Shown: positions 49,201 through 62,830, numbered from the stretch's first letter. The stretch: DNA of 64,000 nucleotides from Datnioides undecimradiatus (GCA_008933995.1 WARS01000029.1:18693511-18757510), one strand, 5' to 3'. Numbers and translations are program-made. The notes: generated by a model from the letters alone, not told the origin.

Positions 49201-49732
49201 TGAGTCCGTCTAAACTCTCTGCCCGTCTATCTGTCAGTCCACCCATGCTGCTGCCACTCCTGTGTCTGTTGGGGGGGGGGGAAGAGAGATTAACCTGATG
49301 ATCTCATGCTGTCGGTGATGCAGTCTTACGGCAGGTGACTCATCAGGCGATGCCGTGGGCCTCTTACTGGAACAAAGACATGCTCAGATCATCTCCCCTG
49401 CAGCTTTCATCTCTAACTTACTGCCGCATCATCACCCTGTCCGCCCTCCATCTGCCTGCTCCTCATCTCGATCTCTCAGCTCTGTCCTGTCCTTTACTCT
49501 CGTCTCTTTTCAGCCCCCTTGTTGCAGCAAATGTTGTTTTTCCTGTCCAGCCACAGTATGATACCTCTCTTCATCTTCCTAACCAGAAATACTATATAGT
49601 AAATAGTACGTAACAGTACATAGTGGGTGTTTTGGCTGTTTCATTTTTAACCAGCAGGCAAGTGTTGCAGTCACACGCTTGCGGTCAGTATCAAATCAAA
49701 TTGCACTGATCATGAAAAACAAATGAACCCAT

Positions 49733-50090
49733 AAAAGGAATGGTTTGTTATTTTAGGAAACACAGCTGTTTGCTTTCTTACTGAGATTTAGATGAGAAGA
49801 TTTACACCTTTCTCATGTCTTTACGGTAAATATGAAGCTAGCTCGTACCCAGTTAGCGTAACGTGTTAGTATATGCGATCTAGGTCTTGTTACCTTTGTA
49901 CAAAGCTAAGCTAGCTGTTTCCCGCTGTTTCAAGTCTTTCTAAGCTAAGCTAATAGATTGCAGGCTCCAGCATATATATATATTTACTGCATAGACGTGA
50001 CAGTGTTGTCAATCTTCTCATCTAAATATCAGGGGGGAAAAGGAGCAAGCATGCTTCTCAAACTGTTGAATTATTCCTTTAAAAGATAGT
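49733..50090 (+). repeat. Teleost MITE-like repeat, family A, copy 2 (foldback form)
   Basis: The left end (AAAGGAATGGTTTGTTATTT, then AGATTTAGATGAGAAGAT) is repeated in reverse complement at the right end (ATCTTCTCATCTAAATATC, then AAACTGTTGAATTATTCCTTT). The interior has TATGAAGCTAG and AAGCTAAGCTAG blocks shared with copies at 27255 and 59449. Confidence 0.75.
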
Positions 50091-53000
50091 AAATTGATAA
50101 ATTAACTAGCTCTGTCTCCTCTGGCTTCAGTTCATTTCTCCTTTCTTTGTCCTCTGCCTCTTTCCACGCAGCCTTTCTGTGTCACCCTGCATTTCAACTG
50201 CTCCTTGTGTTTTATGCCCTCCATCACACGGCAGTAAACACAAGAGTCACGGAGACCGCTGGTTTGTTTTTTTAATTAGGTAAATGTACTTGAGTCTGCT
50301 GGACCAGACAGAGAAATCACTCTCTGGACTCCAGCGCTGTCATAACGATTTCTTAAATTAATGAGTTCAACAAAATGTTATTAAAATCTTGCCGTGCAGA
50401 GGGCTATGCAGACTTTTACCCACTGCTGTTTTTGTTTTGGGCTAGGTTTGCTCCCGGGCTCTCACAAGGTGAACACTCCACAGTTTCCAAAGAGCAGAGT
50501 CGACAGATGCTCATGCCAAAAAGGGGAATTCACCCACGCAGCGGTCGACCTCAAACCTCAGCCTTACCTGGTCCTGACAGGCTGCAATCTGACTCTGCCA
50601 CACCCACAGAAGGTGAGGCCAGGGTGTGTTCGTCGGGCGATGAAGTGGCACTGCCCATCTTTCCAGGGAGGATCCCTTCAGACACAAACAAACATGTGCT
50701 CAGACAGAGGGGTATTATCTGTTATTATTGGAGATAATTATGCAAGATAATTATATCTATTAGCTGTGTTGTGTCTTTTCAGCCACTCCAATGTCAATAT
50801 TATTTCATTCTCAGTCCTGAGCGTGCTGGACCCCATGGGAAAATACTGGGCGGTTGGTCAAGAAGGGGCTTGATGGGACCCTGATTTAACTGAGGTGTGT
50901 TTTATATATCTTATTTATTTCTGTAACAATGTAATAATAAAAACAAAACAAAACATAGCAGTTTTTATGTGTTCAGGGATATTCTTGACTAAAATAGAAA
51001 AAAAAGCAGAATTTCAGTTAAGTATAAAAAAAAGTCACAGAGAAAACTAATTGGTTTCAGCAAACTGTCAAAACCAGTATACTGTAAGTAAAGACACCAT
51101 ATGCTTACATTATATGCCAGTCAATCGGCTTTAACCCACTGTAGCATGAGAGAAATCACATCTGTGTTTTTGCTTATTACCAAAGACACACTATTACTCA
51201 ACATTCCCTGTTTCCTTGTCGTACATGAACGTTTCTGACTTTTGAGGGACTGTTTCTCTCACAGAGGGCTTTTGTGTGCTGCAGGTGTTGAGGTATATGA
51301 GGCTGTGCTAAGGAGTGTTTTATTCCTATGGGCCCCCTGAGGCCCCGAGGCCTGGTCCAAGAGAAAGACCAGAAGCTGTTTCGACTTCCTCTACTGTTGT
51401 TTTGTATGGAACACAGCTTCAAACACTGTACGTCAGAGCGCACAACCGACCACAGCCACACACACACACACACACATAACGAATACATACTGCATGTTTC
51501 TCTGTCTTTTTATTACTGGACCACAAAATTAAAGCTTCTCTCTGGTGGACTTTCTAAAATAAAGACATGAATATGTATTGTTGTTGAGAAAGGAGAATGA
51601 ATGAATGTTTGTCAGTGTTTTATACTGTGGAAATACAGTTCTGTATGATCGCTAAAGAAGTGTTTTGGTTTGAAAAAGTGGGACCACTTTTACTAATTAA
51701 AGCCAAGATATAAATATAAAAAAAACATAAAAATACAAGAACCGATGCCTAAGTAAATCTTCATAAGTATGTAGCAATAAAGAAGTATCATCAAAGTAAA
51801 TTAAAAGTTTTCCAAATGAGAAATGAGTCTCTTATAATTATACTTTATGATTAAATTATGATATTTGAGCTGAATTTTAGTGCTAAACTGAACAAGGTTT
51901 TTTGCTGTTGCCACGTTTATTCAATACAAATGCCTCATATTTAATAAGATGATCATATGGCTTGCATTTAAAATTATAGTCTGCAAAGTAATAAGTAACT
52001 ATAACTGTCAAATTAATGTAGTTAAGAGAACTGAATGTAGAGGGGTACGGTGTAAACTGGTGAAAAACATACTGTAATAACCCAGTAAAGTACAAATACC
52101 TCAAAAATGTACTCAAGTACAGTATTTAGGTAAAAAGTATTACCAAATTTTGTGTGCAACAGATTTATTCAAAAGCCTGGAATAAAACCACACCCATGCG
52201 TAAATATATTTCTTTAGGCTGATGCAGTTATTAAGTTTAAGGATTAAACGGGTAACTTAGGTATCTATATACGATACAGCAACCTCAGAACTATAATTAA
52301 TGGAAGACAGAATCCCTGAAGAATAATTTGTGCTATTTATAATATAGCAAAAATTAGTCCCGCTTAGAGTGACGATATACAATACAGTGTGTAATATTAG
52401 ACTTTCGCACCAAATGGAGTCAACAGGTAGAGCAGCAGAGCGCAGAGCTCCCAGAATGGATTGTGTTAGCGTCTCTAAAGCCCCCGGAGCCACAACACTG
52501 ACCTTTCCTGTTATGGAAATGTACTGCTGGCTGTTCTAGGCCCACAGCCACATGCTGCTTGTTTGAATGGCCACGCAGGCCCCCTTCTGCTGCCTGCCTC
52601 TTTCCTGAAGACTGCTTTTACTGTTTGTGCGCTGCTATGCGAACGCACATGTGTGGAGCATTGTTTAATAGAATGGGCACAACTTGTTCCCCGTTTTTAT
52701 GTTATTCCCTGTCTTTATTTTGGCGGCCTTTGAGTCTACTGTGTGGTAGGATTGTCCGCAAATTTACTCTGAACTCCTCATAATACCCGATAAATAATGG
52801 CTGCTTCTATCTTTGTGAGTGTTGGATGTAAACCAGTTCTTTTATGACTCCAAACCCCAGAAAACATGAGGGCGTACAGAGTCCACTTGTCGTCCTGCAA
52901 GTCACTTTCATGCTGCTGGCCGTCACTGCGCCTCCCTCTCTCCTGTCCGTCACTGTGATCGGGGGCTAAACTGGGGCAAATGAAGTGACATGTTTTGCTT

Positions 53001-55220
53001 TGCAATGTAAACATAGCTGTGTTAATACTCGCATGTGGAGTTGTGTGTGAGTGTCGGAGGAACAGGGGCCCGTGTAGCGCGCTGGGTCAGCGGCGATGCG
53101 GCTCCTTGCTCTGTCCGCCATCATCTAGACTTTCCATGTGTGATGTGATTAGAAAGCAATTTGCTCCTTGACAATCCGACCCAAGAAAAACACCTGCTTT
53201 ATTAAAACAAAACAAATTACCCCATTTAGCCCCAAAGACACAGAACTGAACAGTTTGGCGGCCTGAATACATCACATGGATGGATTATTATAAACAAATA
53301 AAGGTTTTAGTAAATAATCGAACATGATCCTTATCGTGACGTATGGTGGCGCTCCATCAAAATCTCCACTATTTTAGTCTGACCCACAATCTGGATTGAA
53401 ACGCTTAACATAACAAAGCTGAACATGGGTTTGGATTATCGGAATATTGTAATTGCGCAGCAAGTAATCCACTTTGGATATACTTTGTGCGTTTCAGAGC
53501 TCAGTGCTGTACTGTGTGGCCCCAGTTTTTCTTTTTGGAACTTTGAAGGCTTCGATTGATGTCAAATTGTGTAGCACAGGACTTGAGTGTCCCAGGATTT
53601 TGTTCTGAGTTTCTCCAAAGCCTTTGCTTTTGTAGAAATAAGCCCTCTGGATAGTATAATATTGTGGCTGGAGGCCTATGTTTCACATCGTTTAGAAATG
53701 AAACAGATTGCGCTCAAAGGAATTACACTGCGCTGGGTTACATAAAAAACAAGCTACCTTGTAAAATAAATATTCCTGGATTGATGTGGCTGAAGTGTCA
53801 GCGAAATTGGAAGATCTGCAGCAGTTTTTCCAACACGTTCTGTATAAATGGGAGATTTTAAAGACAACAATTTTGGCTAGAGAGTTTTGGCCACAAGAAA
53901 GCCCCCGAAGCAGAGTGGGGGGGTGGGATTATACAGTGTGACGTAAACAAACATCAGTCCCTCAGCGCTGGTAAAAATAGATTTAACAAACATCTTGCCA
54001 ACAGGAATTTGCATTAAATTTGACTTGAAATATCTGCTGTAATAAATGCCATGCAGCTTAGCTCTGCTTAGGCTTGTGACGTGTCCCATTGTGAGGGCGT
54101 TTGTTCCCCCCTGCAAGCCCTCAGGGAACGGTAATCGCCTTGCCAGAGTTTGTGGGACGTTAGCGTAGCCTAGAGTGCCGTAGCATTAGAGTAGTCGGCT
54201 GTAAGCCTGGATTGTTTTTGATTTGTCAGAGAAACTAAGCTCTGCTTGATAATCACTAAGCTGCTGGGATGCCCTTTCAGTTTTGGCATTTTGTAAAGTT
54301 TTGGATGTTGCTGATGTACAATGAGGCCTTTTCATGCAATTGTTTCGCCCGTAAATCTCAGCTGAATGTGTGCTCTGCTCAGAAATCTGTCTGCTACTCC
54401 CCTCGTGGGCTTTTACAGAAATCTGTGTTAGAATCGGTCATTTTTGGGGGGATTGCATGACTGTGGTCCTCTGTAGAAACTAAAGCACCAGCACCGTTAT
54501 CGCTCCTCTCCATGCTGTTTCTCTCAGACAGGGTTACCCCCTTCTGTCTATCTTTATCTTCTCATAAAGACGGTAAGTCCTGTAAAGGAACAACAATGCC
54601 TTCAGCTCTGTTTACAATATTCTCCTGGTCCTCAGAGTTTGAGATTAACTGTTTTTTCACTTCAACATGCAAATCAGAGACACGCTTCTCTGTTGCGTAT
54701 GCTTCACTGGACATCTGCTTTCTGTATGGACCCTCTCACCGTAAAAAGTTTCTGCTTCACTCACTCTCTCTCTCTCTTCCTGAAAGCTGCAGTTTCTTTA
54801 TTCGGCCTTAGACACCCCCTCTGCCCCAGTGAGTCTCCGTCTGAATGTAGGTGATGCAATGAGACAGCTTTGTCCCAACACTATCGCACTTTCATATGAG
54901 TAATTTTCATCATTCTCTCATCATGTTGTTTTTTTTTGTTTAGCAGGACAGGAATCGAAACTGTCGCCATATCTGTATTTGGTCATGTGTCTTATGCAGA
55001 TGCACATTGCAGCACTGTTTACCTCCTTTTTAATCATGATTTGTGTTTGTTGTTACAGATTGTCTGCAGACTACTGTCTTGGCAAGACAAGCAAATTCCT
55101 CCTTTTTAATTTTGTACACTGGCATCTTCGTTATGACAGTACAAGCCTAATGCTGACAAGAGAAGAGAAAACTGTCTATGAGAAAACCGATTCACAGCAA
55201 CAATCTGTGTGTGATTTGTA
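50091..55220. other. Gene desert, no gene seen
   Basis: Only short CA runs (about 51460-51477) and AT-rich stretches. Open frames such as 50375-50750 have no domain or supporting splice signals that I trust. Confidence 0.45.
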
Positions 55221-55224
55221 AACT

Positions 55225-55470
55225 TCAAATTTCCTCCTCCATCTTTAGCATGTTAGCCTGCCGTTAGCACTTTCACAACAAGTCTCTCCCTTACCTCTGT
55301 AAGGGTGTAATTAAACACTGTAGTGCTGAGCATGCTAACACATTCACAATGACAATGTTAATATGCTAAAGTTTACCGTCTAAGTTTAGCATGTTAGCAT
55401 GTTAGCATGCTAAAATGTAGATAATCTTGCTAAATCTGTCCATTAGTGTCAGGCCTTCATCAGACCATAC

Positions 55471-55501
<31 letters not shown>

Positions 55502-56000
55502 CATATGATACAGCTCTGACGAAGGCCTAATAAGTTGGCTGCTTCCCTCCTCTCTCACTAATGGCCCTTTGTGCTCTATCATCATTACCTGCAGTCAAAT
55601 GTTTCAATTGATTAATCTAGATTTTTAATAATTGAGTATACGAGTTGTTTTATTTGGTTTGTTGGTTTGAAGACTCAGTTGTTTGGTCAGGGTTGTTGGC
55701 AGAGGATCAGCTGCTCTATTAGGGAGAGTGGAAGTACATTTGCATCATTTAGTCCCCTTAGCAATTATGTGCTGGCCGTTGTTAGGCTGAGGGGAGATAC
55801 GGTAAAACTGTTCTGTAATAAATGACATTTGGTTTTTAGTTTATTGTAACAGAAAAATACAATAACTGTCCGGTGTTTTGTGCCAAATATCTGCGTAGCT
55901 CACCGCCATTCTTACCTGGGCAGTCAGTCATTAGAGAATTTGAGATTCATCATCTGGGCACCGTGGACTTTGCCACAAAATTTCACGGTGATCCATCAGG
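55225..56000 (+). repeat. Teleost interspersed repeat, family B, copy 2, with (TG)n insertion
   Basis: The left part (55225-55430) has many GCTAACA/TTAGCATG phrases. The right part (about 55935-56000) has GATTCATCATCTGGGCACCG, AAATTTCACGG and TAGTTGTCGAG, which follow the same consensus as copy 1 at 18200. Between them lies a (TG)n foldback (55448-55530) and about 400 bases of other sequence, so this copy is interrupted. Confidence 0.55.
55448..55530. repeat. Foldback of about 16 bp arms around a (TG)14 run
   Basis: Arm CAGGCCTTCATCAGA (about 55450-55464) pairs with the reverse complement of TCTGACGAAGGCCTAA (about 55515-55530), with two or three mismatches, and the loop contains a TG microsatellite at about 55471-55498. 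Confidence 0.7.
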
Positions 56001-56539
56001 TAGTTGTCGAGCAGCTGACCAGCAAACGCAAGAGCATGGCTGAACGGCTCCTAAGGTCAGCACTGTGTCTGTAAAAGCAAGATAAACTTCTGTCTCCCAG
56101 CTTTTAAATTACAGACTGGACCAAATATAGCACACATCTGCTGCCAACGGTCACATCGTAACGTCTGTTAAGAATATCAGCAGTATATATCAGTGTTTGA
56201 CACAATTTGTTTGAGTTGAATTTAGCAGCAGCTCGGGATTATTTGAAAAACGAGCCGTGGCGTTCGGTGCAGACGAACTGGCCAAGTGAACCTTTCTATT
56301 CAAGGGTTCCAAGCAGATGATAGTCGAAACCACTCCATCTCCAGCTCTGTTTTCCAGCATTTATTTGCTCCACTGTGACAACTCCAGGCCAACGGTAGGC
56401 AGGGATTTGTCTTTTCGAAGAGTTGGCCTACTTACGCCAAGAACACAAAAGTCTAAGTCTGTGCTTTCAGCGCTTCTCTGTGCGTTTCTCGCCATCAGAG
56501 GCAGACAGACAAGATTCCAGCACTGGTGCCAGCCCCAAT

Positions 56540-56551
56540 AATGTGTGTGTG

Positions 56552-56586
<35 letters not shown>

Positions 56587-56602
56587 GTATGTGTGTGTTT
56601 AT
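56540..56602. repeat. (TG)n microsatellite, imperfect
   Basis: TG run of about 60 bases with a few T and A interruptions. Confidence 0.95.
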
Positions 56603-56977
56603 GCACGTGCACGTGTTTGAGTGAGTGACTGTGTCAGCATGTGTGCATTTTTGGACAAGACACTGAAGGTGTGAGTGAGTTTGGAGGAGCAGAGCAGTTG
56701 GGTGAAAAGAGAGATGAAGCAGATGCCATTTCTCAGTCGGGGCAAAGTTAAGTCTGAGCTTTGCCAAGAGGCAGCAGCCGTTGGCATTGGACTAACAAGT
56801 GAGTGTGGGTGTGTGTGTGCGCGCAGTGTAAATGTAATTGCGAATGGTGTGTGTGTGTGTGTTGGGGGGGGGGTCTCAGTATTGCATTAGCTGTGCCCTT
56901 ATAAAGAGGGGAGCAGGATATACTGTTCTCATACTGAAATGCCATATTAAACAAACACCAAGCAGTGGGTGGTGAGA

Positions 56978-56979
<2 letters not shown>

Positions 56980-57025
<46 letters not shown>
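56980..57025. repeat. (TG)23 microsatellite
   Basis: Pure TG run of about 46 bases. A 10-G run lies 110 bases to its left (near 56864-56873). Confidence 0.98.
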
Positions 57026-57027
<2 letters not shown>

Positions 57028-57029
57028 GT

Positions 57030-59445
57030 ACGTGCAGAGGGAGATGGTGTCTTTCTCTGTGTGAGGCCTTTATGGGCTTTAGGAGCTGGAACACCACAGT
57101 CCTCTTGATGTAAAAATAGACTGTATATACTTACACACTCTATACGCTCGGTGCAGACAGTCGAGAGGCTGAAGCCCAATTAGCTTCTGTGTGCACGGAG
57201 TTGGACAATCCGTCATCATCTAGCGTGGAAGAGTAGGAACAGCTGACGAAGAATCATAAAAGCGTCAGTATAATTTTAACCAAAACTTTTGCAGCATTGT
57301 ATATTTGAGGTTATGACCCTTAAGATTAAGCAGCCTCTTGGTCGGAATTACAGCAGAGTAGCTGTAACTGTTGCGTCTGTTTACAGAGCAACCGACAAAA
57401 CAAACTCATATTGGTTTAATACTGAATTTGGTTAATTATTGGTCTTTTCCATCATTCGGTGATCAATCACAATCTGACTTCATCCTACACACGTGGCACG
57501 CAGTTTTCCACGCAACAGCAGGACGATGAAAGCTTGTTTGCAGTATTTAAAACTGATCCGCTGTCAACAAAAGAACTGTATGACCAATAATTTGTGATGC
57601 AGCCCGGCGTGGATGGTCACCTGATATGACACCTGATAAGCTCACCCATCATGCCTTGATTTGCATTGGTAATAAAATAATAATACAGCTCCATTGGTAG
57701 TAAAAATGTTATCAATAATGTTGGATTAGTGTGTTGTTACCTGTGAATCCTGTGTGTGTGCAGGCAATCTAAATCCTATTATTATAACTTTTAAGTTTGC
57801 TCTGTTATTTTTATGATATTGGGTGCAGCAGTAGTGATATTTTTCACTTTTTTTCCCATTTTGATTATCGAAAAAGGTGGGTTTTTTGGATGACATAAAC
57901 AGAAACTACTATAAACTCATTTATTGGTTCTAAAACACATCAGCGGCTTTACTTTTGCTTTCCTTTTATTTTTCTCATCACAGTGTTTGGCCAAGTCGCA
58001 AGAGGACCATGTTTATCATAAAATGTGCTATTCAATGTCCTTTTTCTTGCAGGAACAAACTTTAGATGTAACAAAAGCTCAATAGAAAGCGTGATGTACA
58101 TCAGTTTCTTCAGCAGCTGAAGATCAAACTGACCTTTATGAGAGGAAAGCTAGTGTGCTGCTCCTTTTCCTCTTCCTCTCCTCATTCCCTTGTCTCGTCT
58201 CCTCTGTCTTAAGGTCACAGATCAGCATGTGTGTGGCTCACTCCATCAGCTCTAAGCAGCTGGCACAGGTTGACTCGAGTGGTATGGTCTGCTCACACCG
58301 CCACTAACACACTCGTGTAGCCGCACATAGAAACAAACATGCATGAGACACACACACGCTAAATGTTTGTTATGTCTGTCTGTGTGGTATTGTGAAAATC
58401 AGGCCCCATGCAGAGCGTCTCATACACTTCCACCGTGTGTGAACCTTGTAGCCGAGTGGTTCCCTGCTGCCTTTTGTAGATGAAGAACACACGGACAGTA
58501 AATTATTGGGTGGGAAAACTTCTTAAAACAGGCAGGAGGTATACAATTGAAGATCAACGGGACAGCAATTACAAACTGTGTTAGCATCAGACTCTAATTT
58601 GTATTCCACAGCCAACTCTCACATCATGCATGTTTTCCTCCATTTGAACTTATCTGTTCTGTTGCATGACTACAGCATTGCTGACCACCTTCATAAGTAC
58701 TGTTTTCATTAAAGACAGCAACCGCATAATCTCTATAAACAGATTTTGAATACAAATACGGAGTTTGTAGCAAGATTTTGATACTTGAACTGTTCTGGGT
58801 TCAGTTTGTAATCCCAGCAGTGTGAGCATTTGTGCAGGCTTTGGATACATGCAGGTGAAAAGTTCATGTGGAGTGAAGAAGAAGCAGGACGCCCTGGTTG
58901 AAGTGCAATATCAAAAGCCATCATCTAGCTTTAAAATGAAAACATGTACATTCATTTACAGATTTTGTGCGCAAGATTTAATATTAGCCTCTTGACTTTT
59001 TTCCCCCACTTTTCAGTAATAATCTGGTCGTAGATCAGGTCTCTCAACTTCAACTGGTTTCTTACATCGCAAGTAAACAATGACTAGCACACCAGACAGG
59101 CCTGGACGTCCGTTATCTGTTAAACGGATATTTACTTGACCGGAATCGAAAGATTGGGTATTATCCCAAGAGGCTAGATTGTCATCAGATAGAAAGCCAA
59201 TGTTCCAAGATTGGTTAAAATAAATATTTGGAAAGTGGACTGGCTTGGCAGTGCCAAAACCTTAGTCTCACAGATCAGCTCTAGCTGGCCAGTAGAAAAG
59301 TACATGCGTCTGTTCTTTGATTACAATAGTGTACTTCTCACCTTAAAAAGTCCACTGCACCTTACACTACTTTAATGCTTTTGATTGTTCGGATTGGAGT
59401 CCAGAGTTGCATGTTTTTAATGGTGTTTTTAGATAAAGATGTTAT
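57030..59445. other. Gene desert, no gene seen
   Basis: AT-rich unique-looking sequence without exon-like frames, repeat families or RNA genes that I recognise. Confidence 0.45.
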
Positions 59446-59448
59446 GGT

Positions 59449-59650
59449 TTAAAGGAACAGTTTGACATTTTCAGATTTCAGAGAGTTTGATGAGAACATT
59501 GATACCGCCATCGTGTTTGTGCAGCAAATGTGAAGCTGCAGCAAGTTGACGGTTAGCTTAGCTTCTGGAACAACCACAGACGGGGGAAACAAATGCCCCA
59601 AACTCCACCTACCAGGACCTTTAAAGCACACCATTTAACATGTATTATCA
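59449..59650 (+). repeat. Teleost MITE-like repeat, family A, copy 3
   Basis: Starts TTTAAAGGAACAGTTTGACATTTT at its left end and continues with GATGAGAACATTGATACC, TGTGAAGCTGCAGC, GGTTAGCTTAGCTT and CTCCACCTACCAGGACC. Same order as the copies at 27255 and 49733. Confidence 0.75.
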
Positions 59651-59814
59651 TTATTTGTTCATTTTGTACTATCGTGTACTCATCCATATACAGTGACTTC
59701 CTCAAGTCTGCTCTGTTTGCTGAGCAACTCCATGGTGGCAATAAGACCTTTATAAAACCACAAATTATTGTTTTTAATCTTTGTTATTTCACACAATTAA
59801 TAAAACAAGACATA

Positions 59815-60030
59815 TTAGGTTAATTAGTGAGCTTTAGAGGTTGTGGTAGGTGGATTTTGTTTTGTACAAACAGAGTCAGGCTGACTGTTTTTTAGTTGTC
59901 ATGCTAACCTACGCTAATGCTGCCGACGCTACGCTGCTGATTCTAACTTCAGATTTATGACAGAGGATTGCAGTATCAGTGCTCTTGGCTAACCCTTGGC
60001 AAGAAAGCACATAAATGCCAAACTTCCTTC
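59815..60030 (-). repeat. Teleost MITE-like repeat, family A, copy 4 (inverted)
   Basis: Read on the minus strand this has TGCCAAGGGTTAGCC, then TCAGATTTAG-like and GTCAGCCTGACTCTGTTTG blocks, then ATCCACCTACCACAACCTCT and AAAGCTCACTAATTAA. It is the reverse of copy 3, about 165 bases away, so the two can pair over much of their length. Confidence 0.65.
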
Positions 60031-60401
60031 CTTTAGCATGCAGTTTAGTTTACACCAAACATGCGCATTCACACTTTTCCTTTGTTGGTACACGTTGTTG
60101 TCATCTCCCGTGAGCCACACTCTTTAGTGCACTCTGAGGCAAGTGAAGGCAAAGTCATGCTTGGAGGCAAATGAAAAAGAAGAAAATATCGCTCCTCCCG
60201 CTGCACAGTTTAGTCAGCCTGTTGCTTTTAATGAGGCTGTGGCCAAGCCTGTGTGAGTCAAGTGAGATAATAACTTTATTTGAGGCCTCAGTGTGTTCAC
60301 TTTATTTCACTTTAGCTGTGATGTCTGGGTGAGCTTACAGTTGTTTTCTGTGTCTGGAACCATCTTCACTTTCTCACAATGCAAAAAGATTGTGTGTGTA
60401 G

Positions 60402-60404
<3 letters not shown>

Positions 60405-60453
<49 letters not shown>
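60405..60453. repeat. (TG)n(GA)n compound microsatellite
   Basis: A TG run to about 60438 passes directly into a GA run. Confidence 0.96.
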
Positions 60454-60454
<1 letters not shown>

Positions 60455-60459
60455 GAGGC

Positions 60460-62830
60460 TGTGAGTGATTGGCTGGCTGGGTCTTAACGTTGTGGTGTGC
60501 ATGCATCTGTGTGTTTGTGTGCGTAGGCCTCTTTGCAGATGTAGGGCTGGCCCTGTGCCAGCAGCAGGGATCTCTGGGAGCAGACCCAGGCATGATGTCA
60601 TTACCAGCCAGACCAAGGAGCCGCAGTAATCTGTCACATTGTGTCTTCGAAAGAGAGAGCCGTGCACTCAGCGTGTGTGTTAACATTATTTTTGAATGGT
60701 TTATGCGTGTGTGTGTGTGGTATAGGACTTGGTTATTGTCAGTTGTCTGTGCCTGGTGTCTGTCAGTCACACTCCTCCTTCATACTCTTCTCCCTCCGGT
60801 CATCAAACGATGACCCTCAGAGGTCCTTCCTGCTTCCAGACTTTTAAGCGAGTGTTAATGTTTTACGTGTCTCTCTCTGTCATGGCAGTGAATTATGAGG
60901 CCGTCTTGCTGTTTTTCTATTTCAGGTTTATGACTTTAGAGGAGCAGGTAGACGTCTGACAGGGTGACATTTCTTGGTGGCCGCTTGAGTTTACAGCTGA
61001 TGTGATTTGGATGTAGGAGGAGAGCCAGTGACAGTGCGACAGTCTAATCCAATTGGCAAAACTCGCCATGACGATTTTCCCTTTTCTCATTCATTTCAGA
61101 CTGGCGTTTCTTTGAGATGTATGGGGCCTGTCTGTTGCTTTCCATGTTATATTTGTTTATGCTTGGCTAGAGAGGGGGGAGGTGAGTGGGGGAGGCAGAA
61201 AGCAGAGAGAGGAATCATTGAAGTGCTAGCCAGTGTTTATGTTTGTGTCTGGGTTTCCATCTCTCTCTTTTCCCCTAATACCCACAACAGCAAGCAGCTC
61301 ACTCTCACTCTCTCTCTCTGTCTCTCTCTCTGTCTCTCTCTCCACCTGTCTTACCCCTCCAACACTTAAGTACAATTCAAGTCAGCCCTAACCGGACCGG
61401 TATTCCCACCACTTTCCCTCCACCCGACTGTCTCTCTATACACCTGCCAAGCTTTACTTTCCCGCCTGTGTTTGTGCTCCAGTCTGGCTCTTGGCGTGGT
61501 CCGTCTGGGCGCTGAGGAGAAGGAAAACCCGTCAGGTGGAGCGCAGCTGGGAGGAGCTCTGGTGGTGGGAAGAAAGAGCGCCTGTGGTACGGCACGGGCT
61601 TCTGGATTTTCCATCGCAGCGCTGAAACCCAGACGTCTGAGCAAGCTTTATCAGGAAGGAGTTTGCTCCAAATGGATGTGCTGTGCCACGACATGCAGAA
61701 TACGAACAGGAGCAGGTTGTCCCCTCTGAAGTTTGAACAGCCTGACTGACTCACTCACGCTCGCTGTCTTCTTTCCTTTTCACTCTGTCTTTCTGTGCAT
61801 GTGTGATCATGTGTTTGTGACTAAATTGAATCTGCACTCCAGGTTTCACATGTCAGCAGCGAGCTCTGTTTTCAGAGGGTACGTTTCAGATAACGACCCC
61901 GTCTGCGTCTCTCTCTACCCAAACACATTAGCACTTGCACCGCTGCTCCAATGCGCCCTCTCACCTTGGAATATGAGGTTCACCCCACGTTGCCTTTAAG
62001 TCATTTTACCTCATTTCAGAGGTTCAGAAGTCCCCCCAGGCCATAACACTGAGACATTCGACACCAGTAACCTGCCTGTCACCACTCACACTGGCAGACA
62101 TGCAAAACCCCCACCATCCAGCTCAGGAGGAACAAACAAAGCACAATAGCATGTAAGAAATCAAAATGTAAATTTAAATATATCGTATGACTCCATGTAT
62201 TTGTTTAGCAATAACGATTTGTGAGGTTTTCTAATTCGCTACATCCGTTTTAAGCTTTTTCCGGATGTACGCGTTTTCACTCTGAGTTACCACAAACAAG
62301 CAACCTGTGTCATTTCCAAATCTGCAGCAGCAAATGTCGTAAATTGGTGCCCACACATTTCATTGAGGGACGAGCAAAGGTTTTCCCAGAAGACAGCAAA
62401 CAAACTGTCAAGATAGCTGGTCACTCACCTCAAGGGCCAACAAGCTCATTAATTCAGTTGAGTTTTACTGGAAGTTAATGGGGAACATTTGTATTTTCAG
62501 TATGACTCTTCATAGTGAAACTGCCAAGCCCACTTTGAGTGGTTTTGTTTATATAGTTTGTTTTTAAATCTTCTTCAATGTGACATTGATTGTCAAGAAA
62601 TATGCTGAGGTGAAGTGATTTAAGTGACTGTATTAAAGGGTGTCAGGACTCATGGTTACTGGTTCACCTGCAATTACAGGAATTAAGAACAACTCTTCAA
62701 AAACTCCACTAACTGTCTGAATCTTTCTCACTGGATTTTTTGCTGTAGTCTACCACTGAAAAATTGTAAACGTGGAGAAAAGTTTGACCTTTAGATTTGC
62801 ACTTTCTGTCCACCTCTGCACCACCTGCAG
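60460..62830. other. Gene desert with a GC-richer exon-like segment
   Basis: A CT microsatellite lies at about 61302-61343. The segment 61440-61740 is richer in G+C than its surroundings and contains ATGGATGTGCTGTGCC in a fair start context (about 61673), opening a short frame MDVLCHDMQNTNRSRLSPLK that stops soon after. It could be an untranslated first exon; no protein family is recognised. Confidence 0.3.

Noticed and set aside
50375..50750. Two overlapping 118-120 residue frames
   Set aside because: No domain, no splice support and neither frame looks protein-like over its length.
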